Of a stretch of DNA of 64,000 bases, positions 37,746-47,904 are shown piece by piece (within the stretch, counting starts at the first letter, position 1; each line of letters begins with the position of its first letter). Below the pieces are notes generated by a model. That model did not search any database and was not told the DNA's origin. It saw only the letters and a program-made list of their open reading frames with translations. The stretch comes from Sulfitobacter faviae. Its GTDB lineage: Bacteria; Pseudomonadota; Alphaproteobacteria; Rhodobacterales; Rhodobacteraceae. The stretch spans positions 2,232,001 to 2,296,000 of the forward strand of contig NZ_PGFQ01000001.1 of NCBI RefSeq assembly GCF_029870955.1. Direction: 5' to 3'. The translations under genes were made by a program, and so were the position numbers.

Positions 37746-38399
37746 ATGAGTGATTTCGCCGCCCGCCGCGTAACCATGGTAGATACGCAGGTTCGTCCTT
37801 CGGATGTGACCAAGTTTCCAATCATCGACGCGATGCTGACCGTGCAGCGCGAAGACTTCGTGCCGGCGGCACAGCGCGAGGCTGCCTATCTGGGTGAAAA
37901 CCTCGATCTGGGGCAGGATCGGGTGCTGCTCGACCCGCGGACATTGGCCAAAATGCTCGACCACCTCGACATCACCAATGAGGAACTCGTGCTCGATATC
38001 GGCTGCGCCATGGGCTATTCCAGCGCCGTGATCGCCCATATGGCCGAGGCCGTCGTCGCCGTTGAGGAAGACGAAGCCATGGCCGCCGAGGCGCAAGAGG
38101 CGCTGGCGCAGGCGGGCGCGGACAATGTGATCGTCCATGTCGCCCCGCTGACCGAAGGCGCGCCGCAGCATGGGCCCTATGATGTGGTCATCGTCCAAGG
38201 TGCGGTGGGTGAACTGCCCGAAGCGCTGGTGGAGCAGGTGAAAGAGGGCGGGCGGATTGCTTGCCTCTTTATGGATCGGGGTCTGGGCGAGGTACGCCTG
38301 GGCTATAAACGCGGCGGTCAGGTGTCTTGGCGGCCCGAATTCAACGCCGGTGCGCCGGTGCTGCGTGGCTTTGAACGTCAGGCAGAATTTCAGCTGTAA
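37746..38399 (+). CDS. Protein-L-isoaspartate O-methyltransferase family protein
   Basis: SAM-dependent methyltransferase of the PCMT fold, 217 residues. SAM motif I is LVLDIGCAMGYSSAVIA, preceded by the PCMT-type PSDVTKFPIIDAMLTVQREDFVP N-terminus. The usual substrate-loop residues of true repair enzymes are not obvious, so it may be a Roseobacter-type paralogue with another substrate. It sits just upstream of tolC on the same strand, a recurring pair in this group, perhaps with a link to the outer-membrane protein. Confidence 0.88.
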   Translation: MSDFAARRVTMVDTQVRPSDVTKFPIIDAMLTVQREDFVPAAQREAAYLGENLDLGQDRVLLDPRTLAKMLDHLDITNEELVLDIGCAMGYSSAVIAHMAEAVVAVEEDEAMAAEAQEALAQAGADNVIVHVAPLTEGAPQHGPYDVVIVQGAVGELPEALVEQVKEGGRIACLFMDRGLGEVRLGYKRGGQVSWRPEFNAGAPVLRGFERQAEFQL

Positions 38400-38520
38400 G
38401 CGACAGGGTGGCGCGCCGGTCATACCGCGCGCCACTTCGCTTTCAGGGGAGGGGCACCCGCCCCGATCGGCCTACGGGCCGGTCCAAAGGTCTACAAAAG
38501 CCATTCAGGGGCATTGAGCC

Positions 38521-39956
38521 ATGAGCGCGAACAGTTTCACGAAATCCCTCAAACGTTTTGCCATCGCCGTACCGGTGAGCCTTGTCCTCGCCAGCGGCGC
38601 TGCCCTGCCGCGTGTGGCTGCCGCCGAGACATTGGCCGATGCGCTGGTGGGGGCCTATGAGCATTCCGGTCTGCTGGAGCAAAACCGTGCGCTTTTGCGG
38701 GCCGCCGATGAGGATGTGGCCGCGGCGAAATCGGCGCTGAAACCCGTGTTGCGGTGGGCCGCCGGGCTGACGCAAAGCTTTGGCACCACGCGCAGTTCCT
38801 CTCTTCTGCCAGCGCAGTCGACGGAAAGCCTGAAGGCGTCGATCAGCCTGATTGGCGAGCTTCTGCTCTATGATTTCGGCGCGAGCGCCTATCGGGTGGA
38901 GGCGGCGAAAGAGGCCGTGCTGGCCACCCGCCAGACTTTGGTCAACCTAGAGCAGCAGGTGCTGCTGCGCGCGGTTGCGGCCTATATGGGCGTGATCGAA
39001 GCCTCGGAAACGGTTGAGCTGCGCAACAACAACCTGCGGCTGCTGACCCAAGAGCTGCGCGCCGCGCGGGATCGTTTCGACGTGGGCGAAGTTACCCGCA
39101 CCGATGTGGCCTTGGCCGAAGCGCAGCTTGCCAATGCCCGCAGCGGGCTGGCGGGCGCCGAAGGCGTGCTGCTGCGCGCGGTCGAGGAGTATCGCAATGC
39201 CGTGGGCCATGCCCGGGCAACCTTAGCCAACCGCCGAGCCTGCCGAATGTCGGCGGCAACCTCGCCTCGGCCAAGGCTTTGGCTGTGCGCACTCACCCGT
39301 CGATCATCGCCGCACAGCATCAGGTGGCGGCAGCCGATCTCAGCGTCGAAGCCAATGAGGCGGCCATGGGCCCGCGGATCACGCTGAACGGGCAATATGG
39401 TCTGAACGAGACTTTCGACAGCGAAGCCTATACCCGCAGCGGCAGCGTTGGGGTGGAGGTCGGTCAGACCATCTATCAGGGCGGGGCGCTTTCCTCGGCC
39501 GTGCGCAGCGCGATGGCGCAGCGGGACGCGCAGCGCGCGAACCTGCATGTGGTGCGCCAAGATGTTGAGCAGGAGGTGGGCAACGCCTATGCCGCGCTGG
39601 CCTCGGCACGGGCGCAGTTGGAGGCTTCCGACCGCCAGATCCGCGCGGCGCGTATTGCCTTCCGCGGCGTCCGCGAGGAAGCGACCCTCGGCGCGCGTAC
39701 CACATTGGACGTGCTGGACGCCGAACAATCCTTGCTGGATGCGGAATCGACCCGCGTTTCGGCCCGTGCCAATCTCTATGTGGCGGCCTATTCCGTGCTG
39801 GCTGCCACGGGCCGTCTCACCGCGCAGGACCTGAAGCTGCCGGTGCAGATCTATGACGCGGGGGCCTATTACAACCTTGTTAAGGACGCCCCTGCTAAAT
39901 ACTCGAAAGAGGGCCAAGCGCTGGATCGGGTGCTGCGCGCGCTGCAAAAAGACTGA
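38521..39956 (+). CDS. tolC: TolC family outer-membrane channel, one base missing
   Basis: Trimeric outer-membrane exit duct for RND efflux and type I secretion. The signal peptide occupies about residues 1-37 (LVLASGAALPRVAAAE). Two outer-membrane-efflux repeats follow, with RFDVGEVTRTDVALAEAQLA in the first and LGARTTLDVLDAEQSLLDAE in the second. The frame breaks at the CCC 39212-39214, where one more C gives GHAPGNLSQPPSLPNVGG and continues to 39956, about 478 residues. The membrane-fusion and pump partners are not in the window, although an ABC exporter is at 45.9 kb. Confidence 0.92.
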
Positions 39957-40050
39957 CGTTTTGCACGGTCGTTTGGCATTTTGCACCGCCCCATTGTGAG
40001 AATCCTCCCACGCGGTTAAGCTATCCGCGAGGCAAGAGTGGTAGAGAAAT

Positions 40051-41213
40051 ATGTCCGAACCCGTCACAAACGCGGAGGTGGAAGACGTCCTGTCGTCGAT
40101 TCGCCGATTGGTGTCCGAAGACAAGCGTCCCCTGCAAACGTCCAACCCTACGCCGGTTTCCAAGCCGGAGGCTGCCGATTCTGCAGATGACACCGGTGCC
40201 GCGTTCAAAAGCATGCGGGGGCCGCATTGGACGAGCCGACATCGGACAGCGTCACGTCCGAGGATTTCACTCCGCACCTGTCGCTGCGCACAGCCTCGGG
40301 CGGCACGGCGCGTCCCGCTTCTGACGAGGGCGTCGGTGAGGCATCCAAAGCCGCGCCGCAGCCGCTGAGCTTGACCCAAGCCATGCAGACCGAAGCGGAA
40401 GATAGTGCCGATGAGGCAGAGCGTCCATTCGTCTCGGCCCGTCACCCCGCGACCCCGCCTGCCGAGAAGGCTCCCGCGGCCTCGAGCGACCGGTTGGTGC
40501 TGACCCCTGCGCTCAGGGTTGCCACGTCGGATGGCGAGGATCGCCCAAAGGCCGCTGCCGTTGATCCGGCCAAGGTCTCGCCCTTGGACTATGATATGCT
40601 GCATGACGATCCGAGCGATCTGCATGCCGAAGACTATCGCACACCCGCGCCGGAGACCGCGGATGAGGCCCGGGCTCGCGCCGTCTCTGACGCAGTGGCC
40701 AAGGCGACCGGGGCCAGCCGCAGCGACAAGCTGGCGGCGCTCGAGACGGCCATCGGCAAAATCTCTGACGACTGGGATCCGGACGCGCCCGGCGATAATG
40801 ACTATTCCGGCACCGAACCTCCGGCGATGGAGTGGAAAGACGATGCGGAGCTTGACGCGCCTGAGGCCCCGATTGCCGATACGGCGACGGTAGAGGCTGA
40901 GACGCCCGCCCCAAGCCGCCCGCAGCCCACGACACCGCAGCTCGAAGAGCAGGTGCGCCGTTTTGCGGACAGTGGCCCGCGTGTGGCCGATCCTGCCGCC
41001 ACCGCGCCGGAATTCGACTATGCCGCCCCCGCGCAGGAGGCGGGCAGCGCGGGTGAGGATCAGTTCCTCGACGAGGAAGCACTGCGCGACATGGTGACCG
41101 AGATCGTCCGCGCCGAGCTTCAGGGGGCTTTGGGCGAGCGGATCACCCGCAATGTGCGCAAATTGGTCCGCCGCGAAATTCACCGCGCGCTGACGGCCCA
41201 AGACCTCGAGTAA
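40051..41213 (+). CDS. PopZ/DUF2497-like acidic protein, one base missing
   Basis: A short N-terminal helix (NAEVEDVLSSIRRLVSEDKR) is followed by some 270 residues of low-complexity, Ala/Pro/Glu/Asp-rich disordered sequence. The C-terminal helices (LRDMVTEIVRAELQGAL, ITRNVRKLVRREIHRAL) complete the pattern of the Caulobacter pole-organising protein PopZ and DUF2497 relatives. The resemblance is in architecture and the short end motifs, so the name is tentative. The frame breaks at the G run 40217-40221; adding one G joins both parts into about 387 residues. It follows tolC by about 95 bp. Confidence 0.72.
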
Positions 41214-41338
41214 GCGAAGCGGCGGCACCCGCCGCCATGACCGCCCCGCCAGGGTGACGCTGCGCGACCCGCCGCGCGTGGTCTTGCGCGATAGGCGCTA
41301 CCGGCTACATTGGGGGCACCAGCGCGGAAGGATCACCG

Positions 41339-41797
41339 ATGGAATTGACGGTTAACGGCACGGTCCACGAGGTGGACGTGGATGACGACATGCCGCTGCT
41401 CTGGGTTTTGCGCGACGAGCTGGGGATCACCGGGCCAAAATACGGCTGCGGCATTGCGCAATGCGGTGCCTGCACGGTGCATGTCGATGGGCTGGCCGTG
41501 CGGTCTTGCCAATTGCGGGCGGCGGATGTGAACGGCGATGTCACCACCATCGAAGGCTTGGGCACGCCCGAAGCGCTGCATGTGGTGCAGGCGGCATGGG
41601 TGGAGCATCAGGTCGCGCAATGCGGTTACTGCCAATCGGGGCAGATCATGCAGGCGGCCTCTTTTCTGGAGCTGAACCCCGAGCCGACCGACGATCAGAT
41701 CGACGCCGCGATGAGCGGGAACCTCTGCCGCTGCGGCACCTATCCGCGCATCCGTGCCGCCGTTCACAGCGCCGCCGCGCGGCTGCGGGGGGCCTGA
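41339..41797 (+). CDS. (2Fe-2S) subunit of an isoquinoline 1-oxidoreductase-type molybdoenzyme
   Basis: Small electron-transfer subunit of 152 residues, IorA-like. The plant-type cluster ligands are C37, C42, C45 and C57; the second cluster ligands are C95, C98, C130 and C132 (QCGYCQSG and NLCRCGTY). It transfers electrons from the molybdenum site of the next gene product. One base separates it from the large subunit. Confidence 0.93.
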   Translation: MELTVNGTVHEVDVDDDMPLLWVLRDELGITGPKYGCGIAQCGACTVHVDGLAVRSCQLRAADVNGDVTTIEGLGTPEALHVVQAAWVEHQVAQCGYCQSGQIMQAASFLELNPEPTDDQIDAAMSGNLCRCGTYPRIRAAVHSAAARLRGA

Positions 41798-41798
41798 C

Positions 41799-44039
41799 AT
41801 GTCGCGCCTGCGCACCATCACCCGCCGCAGTTTCATCGTTGGCTCCGCCGCCATTGCCGGGGGCGTGGCCTTTGGCACCTATCTGTACAAACGTGACCTG
41901 AAGAACCCGCTGCTCGAAGGCTTGCCACCCGGTGCGGCGGCGATCACGCCCTACGTCAAGATTGATGCAAGCGGCGTCACGCTGATCACCCCGCGCGCCG
42001 ATGTGGGGCAGGGGGCCTATTCGATCCAAGCCCATATGATTGCCGAGGAGTTGGATGTCGACCTCGACAGGGTGCAGATCACGCCCGGGCCGCCTTCGCC
42101 GGTCTATTACAACGGCGTGGTCGGGGTTGAGGCGATGCCGATTGCCGCGACCTCGGAAACGCTGCTGGCGCGGACCGGGCGCGGCGCCTCGGATGTGGCG
42201 GGAAAGCTGCTCGGCCTGCAATTGACCGGCGGCAGTTCGACCGTGCCGGATATGTACGACAGGCTGCGCATGGCCGGGGCCGTGGCCCGCGAAACCCTGT
42301 TGGCCGCCGCCGTGGCGCAGACGGGGCTGGAACGGAGCCAACTCAAGACCGAGGCGGGCGTGGTGGTGCTGCCCGACGGCATGCGGCTGGCCTATCAAGA
42401 CCTCGCCGCCGCCGCGGCGGAGATCGACCCGGTGACCGAGGTCACGCTGCGCGACCCCGGCGCGTGGCGGCACCTTGGCAAGCCGCAGATGCGCACCGAT
42501 ATCATGGCCAAATCCACTGGCACCCAGACCTATGGCATCGACATGGTGATGGAGGGGATGCTTCACGCCACGACCCGCACCAACCCGGCGCAGGGCGGGG
42601 CGATCATGGGCTTTGACGCGGGCCGCGCCGAAAAGATGCGCGGCGTGAAGGCGGTCTTGCCCATCACCGGCGGCGTCGCCGTGGTGGCCGACAACACCTG
42701 GCGGGCCTTTCAGGCCGCGCAGGCGGTGAAATGTGACTGGGGCCCGTCGCCCTATATCGGCGACACGGCGGATCAATTCAAAGCCGTGGCGGCCTCCTTC
42801 ACCGATGACCGGCAGGACAGCCGGTTTCGCGATGACGGCGATGTCAGCGCCGCACTGGCCGATGGGGAGGTGTTGGAGGCCGCGTACCGCATCCCCTATC
42901 TGGCCCATGCCCCGCTGGAGCCGATGAGCGTGGTGGTGAAGCTGGAGAAGGCCCGCGTCGATATCTGGACCGGCACGCAGATCCCGCGTTTCATGCAGGC
43001 CAATGTGGCCGCGCTCACCGGGATCGACGCTGAGAATGTGCATATCCATGTGCTGATGTCGGGCGGCAGTTTCGGGCGGCGGCTTGAGGATGACTATACC
43101 CTGCGCGCCGTCGAAGTGGCGATGCAACTGCCCGGCACACCGATCAAAATGGTTTGGTCGCGGGAGGAGGATTTCACCCATGACTTCCCCCGCCCACTGG
43201 CCATGGCGCGGGCGCGGGGCAAAGTCTCGGAGGGGCAGATCGCGGCCTATGAATTGGCCATCGCAGCACCTTCGACGGCGGAATCGCAGATGGCGCGGCT
43301 GAACCAGCCGGTCTTCGGCCCCGACATCGCCATCGTCGCAGGCGCATGGGATCAGCCCTTTGCGATCCCCGATTACCGCGTGACCGGCCACCGTGTGCCC
43401 GCGATGGTGCCGGTAAGCTCGTGGCGGTCGGTCGGGGCGTCGGGCAACGGTTTCCTGCACGAAAGCTTCATGGATGAGATGTGCCATGCCGCGGGCGTCG
43501 ATCCTTTGGAGGAACGGCTCCGGCTGTGCACCCATGCGCCCTCGCGCGGGGTGTTGGAGGCTGTGGGCGAGATGTCGGACTGGGGCGCAGACCTTGGCCC
43601 GGGGCGGGGCCGGGGGCTGGCGTTCTGCCTGTCCTTCGGCGTGCCGGTGGCCGAGGTGGTCGAGGTCAGCCAGACCGACGCGGGTCTCAAGATCGACCGC
43701 GTTTTCGTTGTCGCCGAAGTGGGCCGCGTGATGGATCCGGTCAACTTCGAGGCGCAACTCGCCGGCGCGGTGATCTGGGGCTTGGGCCATGCGATGAACT
43801 GCGAACTAACCTATCGCGATGGGGTGCCGCAGCAGGACAACTATCACCTCTATGAAGGGTTGCGGCTGTATCAGACGCCCAAGATCGAGGTGCGCGGGTT
43901 GGAGAATGGCGGCAAGCTGCGCGGCATTGGTGAGCCGGGCGTGCCGCCCGCGGCGCCTGCGCTGGCCAATGCAATCTTCGCCGCCACGGGCCAGCGGATC
44001 CGTGAACTCCCCCTGTCTAAATCCGTGGATTTCGCATGA
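41799..44039 (+). CDS. Molybdopterin-binding large subunit, isoquinoline 1-oxidoreductase (IorB) type
   Basis: Xanthine-oxidase-family hydroxylase subunit of 746 residues. A twin-arginine signal (TRRSFIVGSAAIAGG) at residues 8-22 predicts export of the folded complex to the periplasm. Molybdopterin-cytosine-dinucleotide contacts are seen in GGSFGRRLEDDY, SWRSVGASGNGFLHESF and IGEPGVPPAAPALANA, the last with the catalytic Glu. No FAD subunit is encoded, as in IorAB and aldehyde dehydrogenases that pass electrons to cytochrome c. The natural substrate is likely an N-heterocycle or aldehyde but cannot be read from sequence. Confidence 0.9.
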   Translation: MSRLRTITRRSFIVGSAAIAGGVAFGTYLYKRDLKNPLLEGLPPGAAAITPYVKIDASGVTLITPRADVGQGAYSIQAHMIAEELDVDLDRVQITPGPPSPVYYNGVVGVEAMPIAATSETLLARTGRGASDVAGKLLGLQLTGGSSTVPDMYDRLRMAGAVARETLLAAAVAQTGLERSQLKTEAGVVVLPDGMRLAYQDLAAAAAEIDPVTEVTLRDPGAWRHLGKPQMRTDIMAKSTGTQTYGIDMVMEGMLHATTRTNPAQGGAIMGFDAGRAEKMRGVKAVLPITGGVAVVADNTWRAFQAAQAVKCDWGPSPYIGDTADQFKAVAASFTDDRQDSRFRDDGDVSAALADGEVLEAAYRIPYLAHAPLEPMSVVVKLEKARVDIWTGTQIPRFMQANVAALTGIDAENVHIHVLMSGGSFGRRLEDDYTLRAVEVAMQLPGTPIKMVWSREEDFTHDFPRPLAMARARGKVSEGQIAAYELAIAAPSTAESQMARLNQPVFGPDIAIVAGAWDQPFAIPDYRVTGHRVPAMVPVSSWRSVGASGNGFLHESFMDEMCHAAGVDPLEERLRLCTHAPSRGVLEAVGEMSDWGADLGPGRGRGLAFCLSFGVPVAEVVEVSQTDAGLKIDRVFVVAEVGRVMDPVNFEAQLAGAVIWGLGHAMNCELTYRDGVPQQDNYHLYEGLRLYQTPKIEVRGLENGGKLRGIGEPGVPPAAPALANAIFAATGQRIRELPLSKSVDFA

Positions 44040-44617
44040 GATATCTATTGACCTGCGCCGCACTCATGCTGGCCGCCCCCGCCTTTGCGCAGGAGGCGCC
44101 CGATCGCGCCGAGGGGCTGGCCGCTTGGGATCGGATTTTCACCGTCACCGCGCATCCGCGTTGCACCAATTGCCATGTAGGCGAAGAGGGGCAGCCGATG
44201 TGGCAGGGCTTGGGCTATGGGCCGGAGGCGGTGCACGGCATGAATGTGCGCGCGGGCGAGAGCCGGATCGGGGCCGAGAGCATCCCTTGTGACGCCTGCC
44301 ATGTCACCTCTGCCGCTGCGAACACGGTGCCCCATGCCCCACCGCATATCGACGATGCTTGGCGGCTGCCGCCGGTAGAATTGGCGTGGTTCGGCAAGTC
44401 CTCAGCCGAGGTCTGCATCCAGTTGCGCGATCCTGAGACCAACGACGGGCATGACATCGCCTCATTGGTCGATCACCTGCAAAACTCCGCCTTTGTAAAC
44501 TGGGGTTTCGCCCCCGGCGCGGGGAGGTCGGTGCCCGAGGGGACGCTCGATGCGTTGGTGCATGACGTGAGGGTCTGGGGCGCTGCGGGCACGCCCTGTG
44601 CGGGGGATCAGGGCTGA
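44036..44617 (+). CDS. Periplasmic dihaem cytochrome c partner of the molybdoenzyme
   Basis: A 193-residue protein with a signal peptide (cleavage after AFAQ at about residue 19) and two haem-attachment motifs, CTNCH (43-47) and CDACH (85-89). Its ATG overlaps the stop of the molybdopterin subunit (ATGA), so it is translated with it. I infer that it carries electrons from the exported hydroxylase to the respiratory chain. Its stop overlaps the convergent YihY gene by about 10 bp. Confidence 0.88.
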   Translation: MRYLLTCAALMLAAPAFAQEAPDRAEGLAAWDRIFTVTAHPRCTNCHVGEEGQPMWQGLGYGPEAVHGMNVRAGESRIGAESIPCDACHVTSAAANTVPHAPPHIDDAWRLPPVELAWFGKSSAEVCIQLRDPETNDGHDIASLVDHLQNSAFVNWGFAPGAGRSVPEGTLDALVHDVRVWGAAGTPCAGDQG

Positions 44618-45548
44618 TCGCTCATCGCGCGGGCCAATCTGCGGATGCGCAGGGCGCGGTTCAACTCTCCGCCAAAGATCAGCACCAGCGCGGCGAGATA
44701 CATGAAGTAAAGCGCCGCGATGATCCCTGCCATGCCCGCGTAATAGCTGGCATAGGTGCCAAAGCTGCGCAGGTAGGATGAAAACAGCACCGCCAGCACG
44801 GTCCAAGCAGCGGCGGTGGCGACAACTCCGGGCCAGATGTTGTTAAACCGCGTCCGCCGTGCGGGCAGGATCACATGGGCCGCGAAGAGGGCGACCAGCA
44901 GGATCGTGGCCGAGGCGGGAAAGCGGACCAGCCCCACGGTGACCGAACGCGGATCGAAACCCGGCATCAACATATGCAGCCAAGACCCGGCCCGAGGGGC
45001 GAGCACCAGCAGATAGCCCACGATCACGAGGATCAGGCTTGCCAGCAGCACCATGGCGACCTGCACGGCGTAGATGGTGAAGACCGACCGCGTCTCGCGC
45101 AGCCCATAGGCGCGGTTCAACCCCACGCGCACCCCATCGACTCCGCCCACGGCGAACCAGACGGTCAGCAGGATACCCACGCTGAGCAGATCGCCGCGCG
45201 GCACGGTCATGACCTTTTCCACCTCCGACACGATCGGTTCGATCAGGGCAGGGGGACAATGGCGATCAGGAAATGGATCAGGTCATCGGCCATCGACCGG
45301 TCGCCGACAAAGGCAGTGAGCGAACTGGTGAAGATCAGGAAGGGGAAGATCGCCAGCAGCGCGCGAAAGGCCACGTTTCCGGCCATGCCAAAAGCATCAT
45401 CGCTCCACAGCCGCAGCACCGCCTCGTGCAGGACGGCCCGCACGACCCGCAACCCGGTGCCGTGAAACAGATCCTCGGGGTCCTCGCTGAGAACTCCGTG
45501 GGTCATGACGACCTCGCGCTTTTGGTCTTGGGCCGGTCTGGCGTCCAT
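44608..45548 (-). CDS. YihY/BrkB family membrane protein, one base missing
   Basis: About 313 residues with six predicted helices. The N-terminal part has NVAFRALLAIFPFLIFTSSLTAFVG, and the C-terminal part has SYYAGMAGIIAALYFMYLAALVLIFGGELN, both characteristic of the YihY/virulence factor BrkB family (once mislabelled ribonuclease BN). The frame breaks at the plus-strand G run 45251-45255; one more base joins IAIVPPALIEPIVSEVEKV. Transport substrate is unknown. The start is either 45548 or an internal ATG (MTHGVLSED). Confidence 0.85.
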
Positions 45549-45716
45549 TCCAATGCCTCGTTTTCATCCCGTGAGGCTAAGCTAGTGCCCCTTGGCCCGC
45601 GCTGCCACCTTGATGACCGGCCACAGGCGAGAGCAGGCTCATGTGATTGATCTTGCCAAAGGGGCATCGCTCCACTTGACGCTCAGGGAGCGATAAAATA
45701 GGAGAGGAGCCGTAGC

Positions 45717-45790
45717 GCGGGCGTTGTGTAATGGTAAGACCTCAGCCTTCCAAGCTGATGATACGGGTTCGATTCCCGTCGCCCGCTCCA
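45717..45790 (+). tRNA. tRNA-Gly (UCC)
   Basis: A 74-nt cloverleaf with acceptor stem GCGGGCG/CGCCCGC, anticodon loop CUUCCAA (anticodon UCC), T loop GGUUCGAUUCC and an encoded CCA. It stands alone between the YihY gene and an ABC transporter gene. Confidence 0.95.
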
Positions 45791-45944
45791 CTCTTTCCCC
45801 GAAACTTTCGTGACCGCCGCCGCGCGGGATAGATGCGACCGCCGCTGTCTGTCGGGGGCGGCAGATTGTCCTTATCGGGGCGGTCTTGCTTGACCCCGCC
45901 CAGCCCCCGCGCCATGACCGATGTGGAAAGACAAAGGAAAGCCC

Positions 45945-47756
45945 ATGGCACGCACCCCAGCCCCCGCACCAAGCGCCAAAGACGAACGCGAAAAGTCGCG
46001 GCGGATCGGGGCTTTGGCGGCGCTGATGCCTTTCATGGCGCCCTATCGCTGGTTGATGGCCGCCGCCGGGGCGGCGCTGGTGCTGACCGCGATGATCTCG
46101 CTCACTTTGCCCTTGGCGGTGCGGCGGGTGATCGACAATTTCGGCACGGGAGAGAGCGAATTGCTCGACCTCTATTTCATCGCCGCACTGTTGATCGCGG
46201 GGCTGCTCGCCCTTGGCACCGGGCTGCGCTATGCGCTGGTGACACGGCTGGGCGAACGGGTGGTGGCCGATATCCGGCGCGCGGTGTTTGACCGTGTGGT
46301 GGGCATGAGCCCGGCCTTTTATGAGCGTATCATGACTGGCGAAGTGCTCAGCCGGATCACCACCGACACCACGCTGATCCTCTCGGTGATCGGATCGTCG
46401 GTCTCGATCGCGCTGCGCAACCTGCTGATCTTCGTGGGCGGTCTGGGGCTGATGCTGCTGACCTCGGCCAAATTGACCGGGCTGGTGCTGCTGATTGTGC
46501 CCGCCGTGGTGATCCCCATCCTGACGCTGGGCCGCCGCCTGCGGATGCTCAGCCGCGAGAACCAAGATTGGATCGCGGCAAGTTCGGGCAATGCTTCTGA
46601 GACGTTGGGCGCGGTGCAAACGGTGCAGGCCTTTACCCATGAGGCCGCAAGCCGGGGCCAATTCGCGCAGATGACCGAAGCCTCTTTCGATGCTGCGCAG
46701 CGCCGGATCAAGACCCGCGCCGTGATGACGATGATCGTGATCTTTCTGGTCTTCGCGGGCGTGGTGGGCGTGCTGTGGATCGGCGCGCGAGACGTGCGGG
46801 CGGATGTGATGAGCGCGGGCGCGCTGGTGCAATTCGTGATCTATGCGGTCATGGTCGCGGGCGCGGTCGCCGCCCTGTCAGAGATCTGGGGCGAGTTGCA
46901 GCGCGCTGCGGGCGCCACGGAGCGGCTAATCGACCTGTTGCAAAGTCAGGATACGGTGCAAGACCCGGCGCCCGCAAGCCAGGGCAGCCTGCCGCAGCCT
47001 GTCGCGGGGCGGATCGCCTTTGAGAACGTGCAGTTCACCTATCCCGCCCGCCCCGATGTGGCGGCGCTGGATGGCGTCGACCTTGAGATCAACCCCGGTG
47101 AGACGGTGGCCTTTGTCGGCCCCTCGGGCGCGGGGAAGACGACGATCATCCAGATGATCCTGCGCTTTTATGACCCGCAGTCGGGGCGGATCACCTTAGA
47201 TGGGGTCGACCTGCGCGATGTGGCGCGGGACCACTTCCGCCGTTCGGTCGCGCTGGTGCCGCAAGATCCGGTGATCTTTGCTGCCACGGCGGCTGAGAAC
47301 ATCCGGTTCGGACGCCCCGATGCCAGTGACGCAGAGGTCGAGGAAGCCGCCCGCGCCGCCGCCGCGCATGACTTCATCACCGCGCTGCCCGATGGCTATG
47401 ACAGCTATCTGGGCGAGCGCGGCGTGATGCTGTCGGGCGGGCAGAAACAACGCATCGCCATCGCCCGCGCCATCCTGCGCGACGCGCCGGTGCTGCTGTT
47501 GGACGAGGCGACCTCGGCGCTGGATTCCGAGAGTGAGGGGCTGGTGCAGGCCGCCGTCGACCGGCTCAGCGCGGATCGCACGACGCTGATCGTGGCGCAC
47601 CGTCTGGCCACCGTGAAAAAGGCCGACCGCATCGTGGTGATGGAGGCCGGGCGCATCGCGGCCATCGGCACCCATGACGAATTGGTCGCCAGTGACGGGC
47701 TTTATGCGCGTCTGGCGCGGCTTCAGTTCACCGATGGGGCCGCCGCCGCGGCCTGA
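45945..47756 (+). CDS. ABC exporter, fused membrane and ATP-binding domains (MsbA-like)
   Basis: A 603-residue half-transporter with six membrane helices (about residues 35-320) followed by the nucleotide-binding domain. Walker A is VGPSGAGKTTIIQ, the signature is LSGGQKQRIAIARAIL, Walker B is VLLLDEATSALD, and the switch His is in IVAHRLATV. ATG 45945 gives the Ala/Pro-rich N-terminus; an in-frame ATG eight codons earlier is less likely. Substrate class (lipid, drug or peptide) is not resolved. Confidence 0.92.
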   Translation: MARTPAPAPSAKDEREKSRRIGALAALMPFMAPYRWLMAAAGAALVLTAMISLTLPLAVRRVIDNFGTGESELLDLYFIAALLIAGLLALGTGLRYALVTRLGERVVADIRRAVFDRVVGMSPAFYERIMTGEVLSRITTDTTLILSVIGSSVSIALRNLLIFVGGLGLMLLTSAKLTGLVLLIVPAVVIPILTLGRRLRMLSRENQDWIAASSGNASETLGAVQTVQAFTHEAASRGQFAQMTEASFDAAQRRIKTRAVMTMIVIFLVFAGVVGVLWIGARDVRADVMSAGALVQFVIYAVMVAGAVAALSEIWGELQRAAGATERLIDLLQSQDTVQDPAPASQGSLPQPVAGRIAFENVQFTYPARPDVAALDGVDLEINPGETVAFVGPSGAGKTTIIQMILRFYDPQSGRITLDGVDLRDVARDHFRRSVALVPQDPVIFAATAAENIRFGRPDASDAEVEEAARAAAAHDFITALPDGYDSYLGERGVMLSGGQKQRIAIARAILRDAPVLLLDEATSALDSESEGLVQAAVDRLSADRTTLIVAHRLATVKKADRIVVMEAGRIAAIGTHDELVASDGLYARLARLQFTDGAAAAA

Positions 47757-47786
47757 GCCGCCCTTGAACAGTGCAACCCCGGCGTT

Positions 47787-47806
47787 ACGTCACCCTAGTG
47801 TGACGT
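47787..47806. promoter_or_regulatory. Operator-like dyad upstream of the acyl-CoA synthetase
   Basis: ACGTCAC and GTGACGT, a perfect 7-bp dyad with a 6-bp spacer, about 100 bp before the start codon. The layout resembles sites bound by TetR- or GntR-type regulators of fatty-acid genes, but no regulator gene is nearby. Confidence 0.35.
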
Positions 47807-47904
47807 TGCGTTTGTTGCCGCCGATTGCTTGCGAAACGGCGCGTTTCGCCGCAATCTGGCGCGAGGAGAATAAGCCGGAACACCGGCACAGGGGAGGAGA
47901 CACC

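Noticed and set aside
38982..41228. 748-residue minus-strand open frame over tolC and the PopZ-like gene
   Set aside because: Long only because GC-rich codons leave few stops on the other strand. It lacks motifs, while the plus-strand frames have family matches.
41646..43790. 714-residue minus-strand open frame
   Set aside because: Antisense shadow of the molybdopterin subunit, which has clear motifs and a Tat signal.
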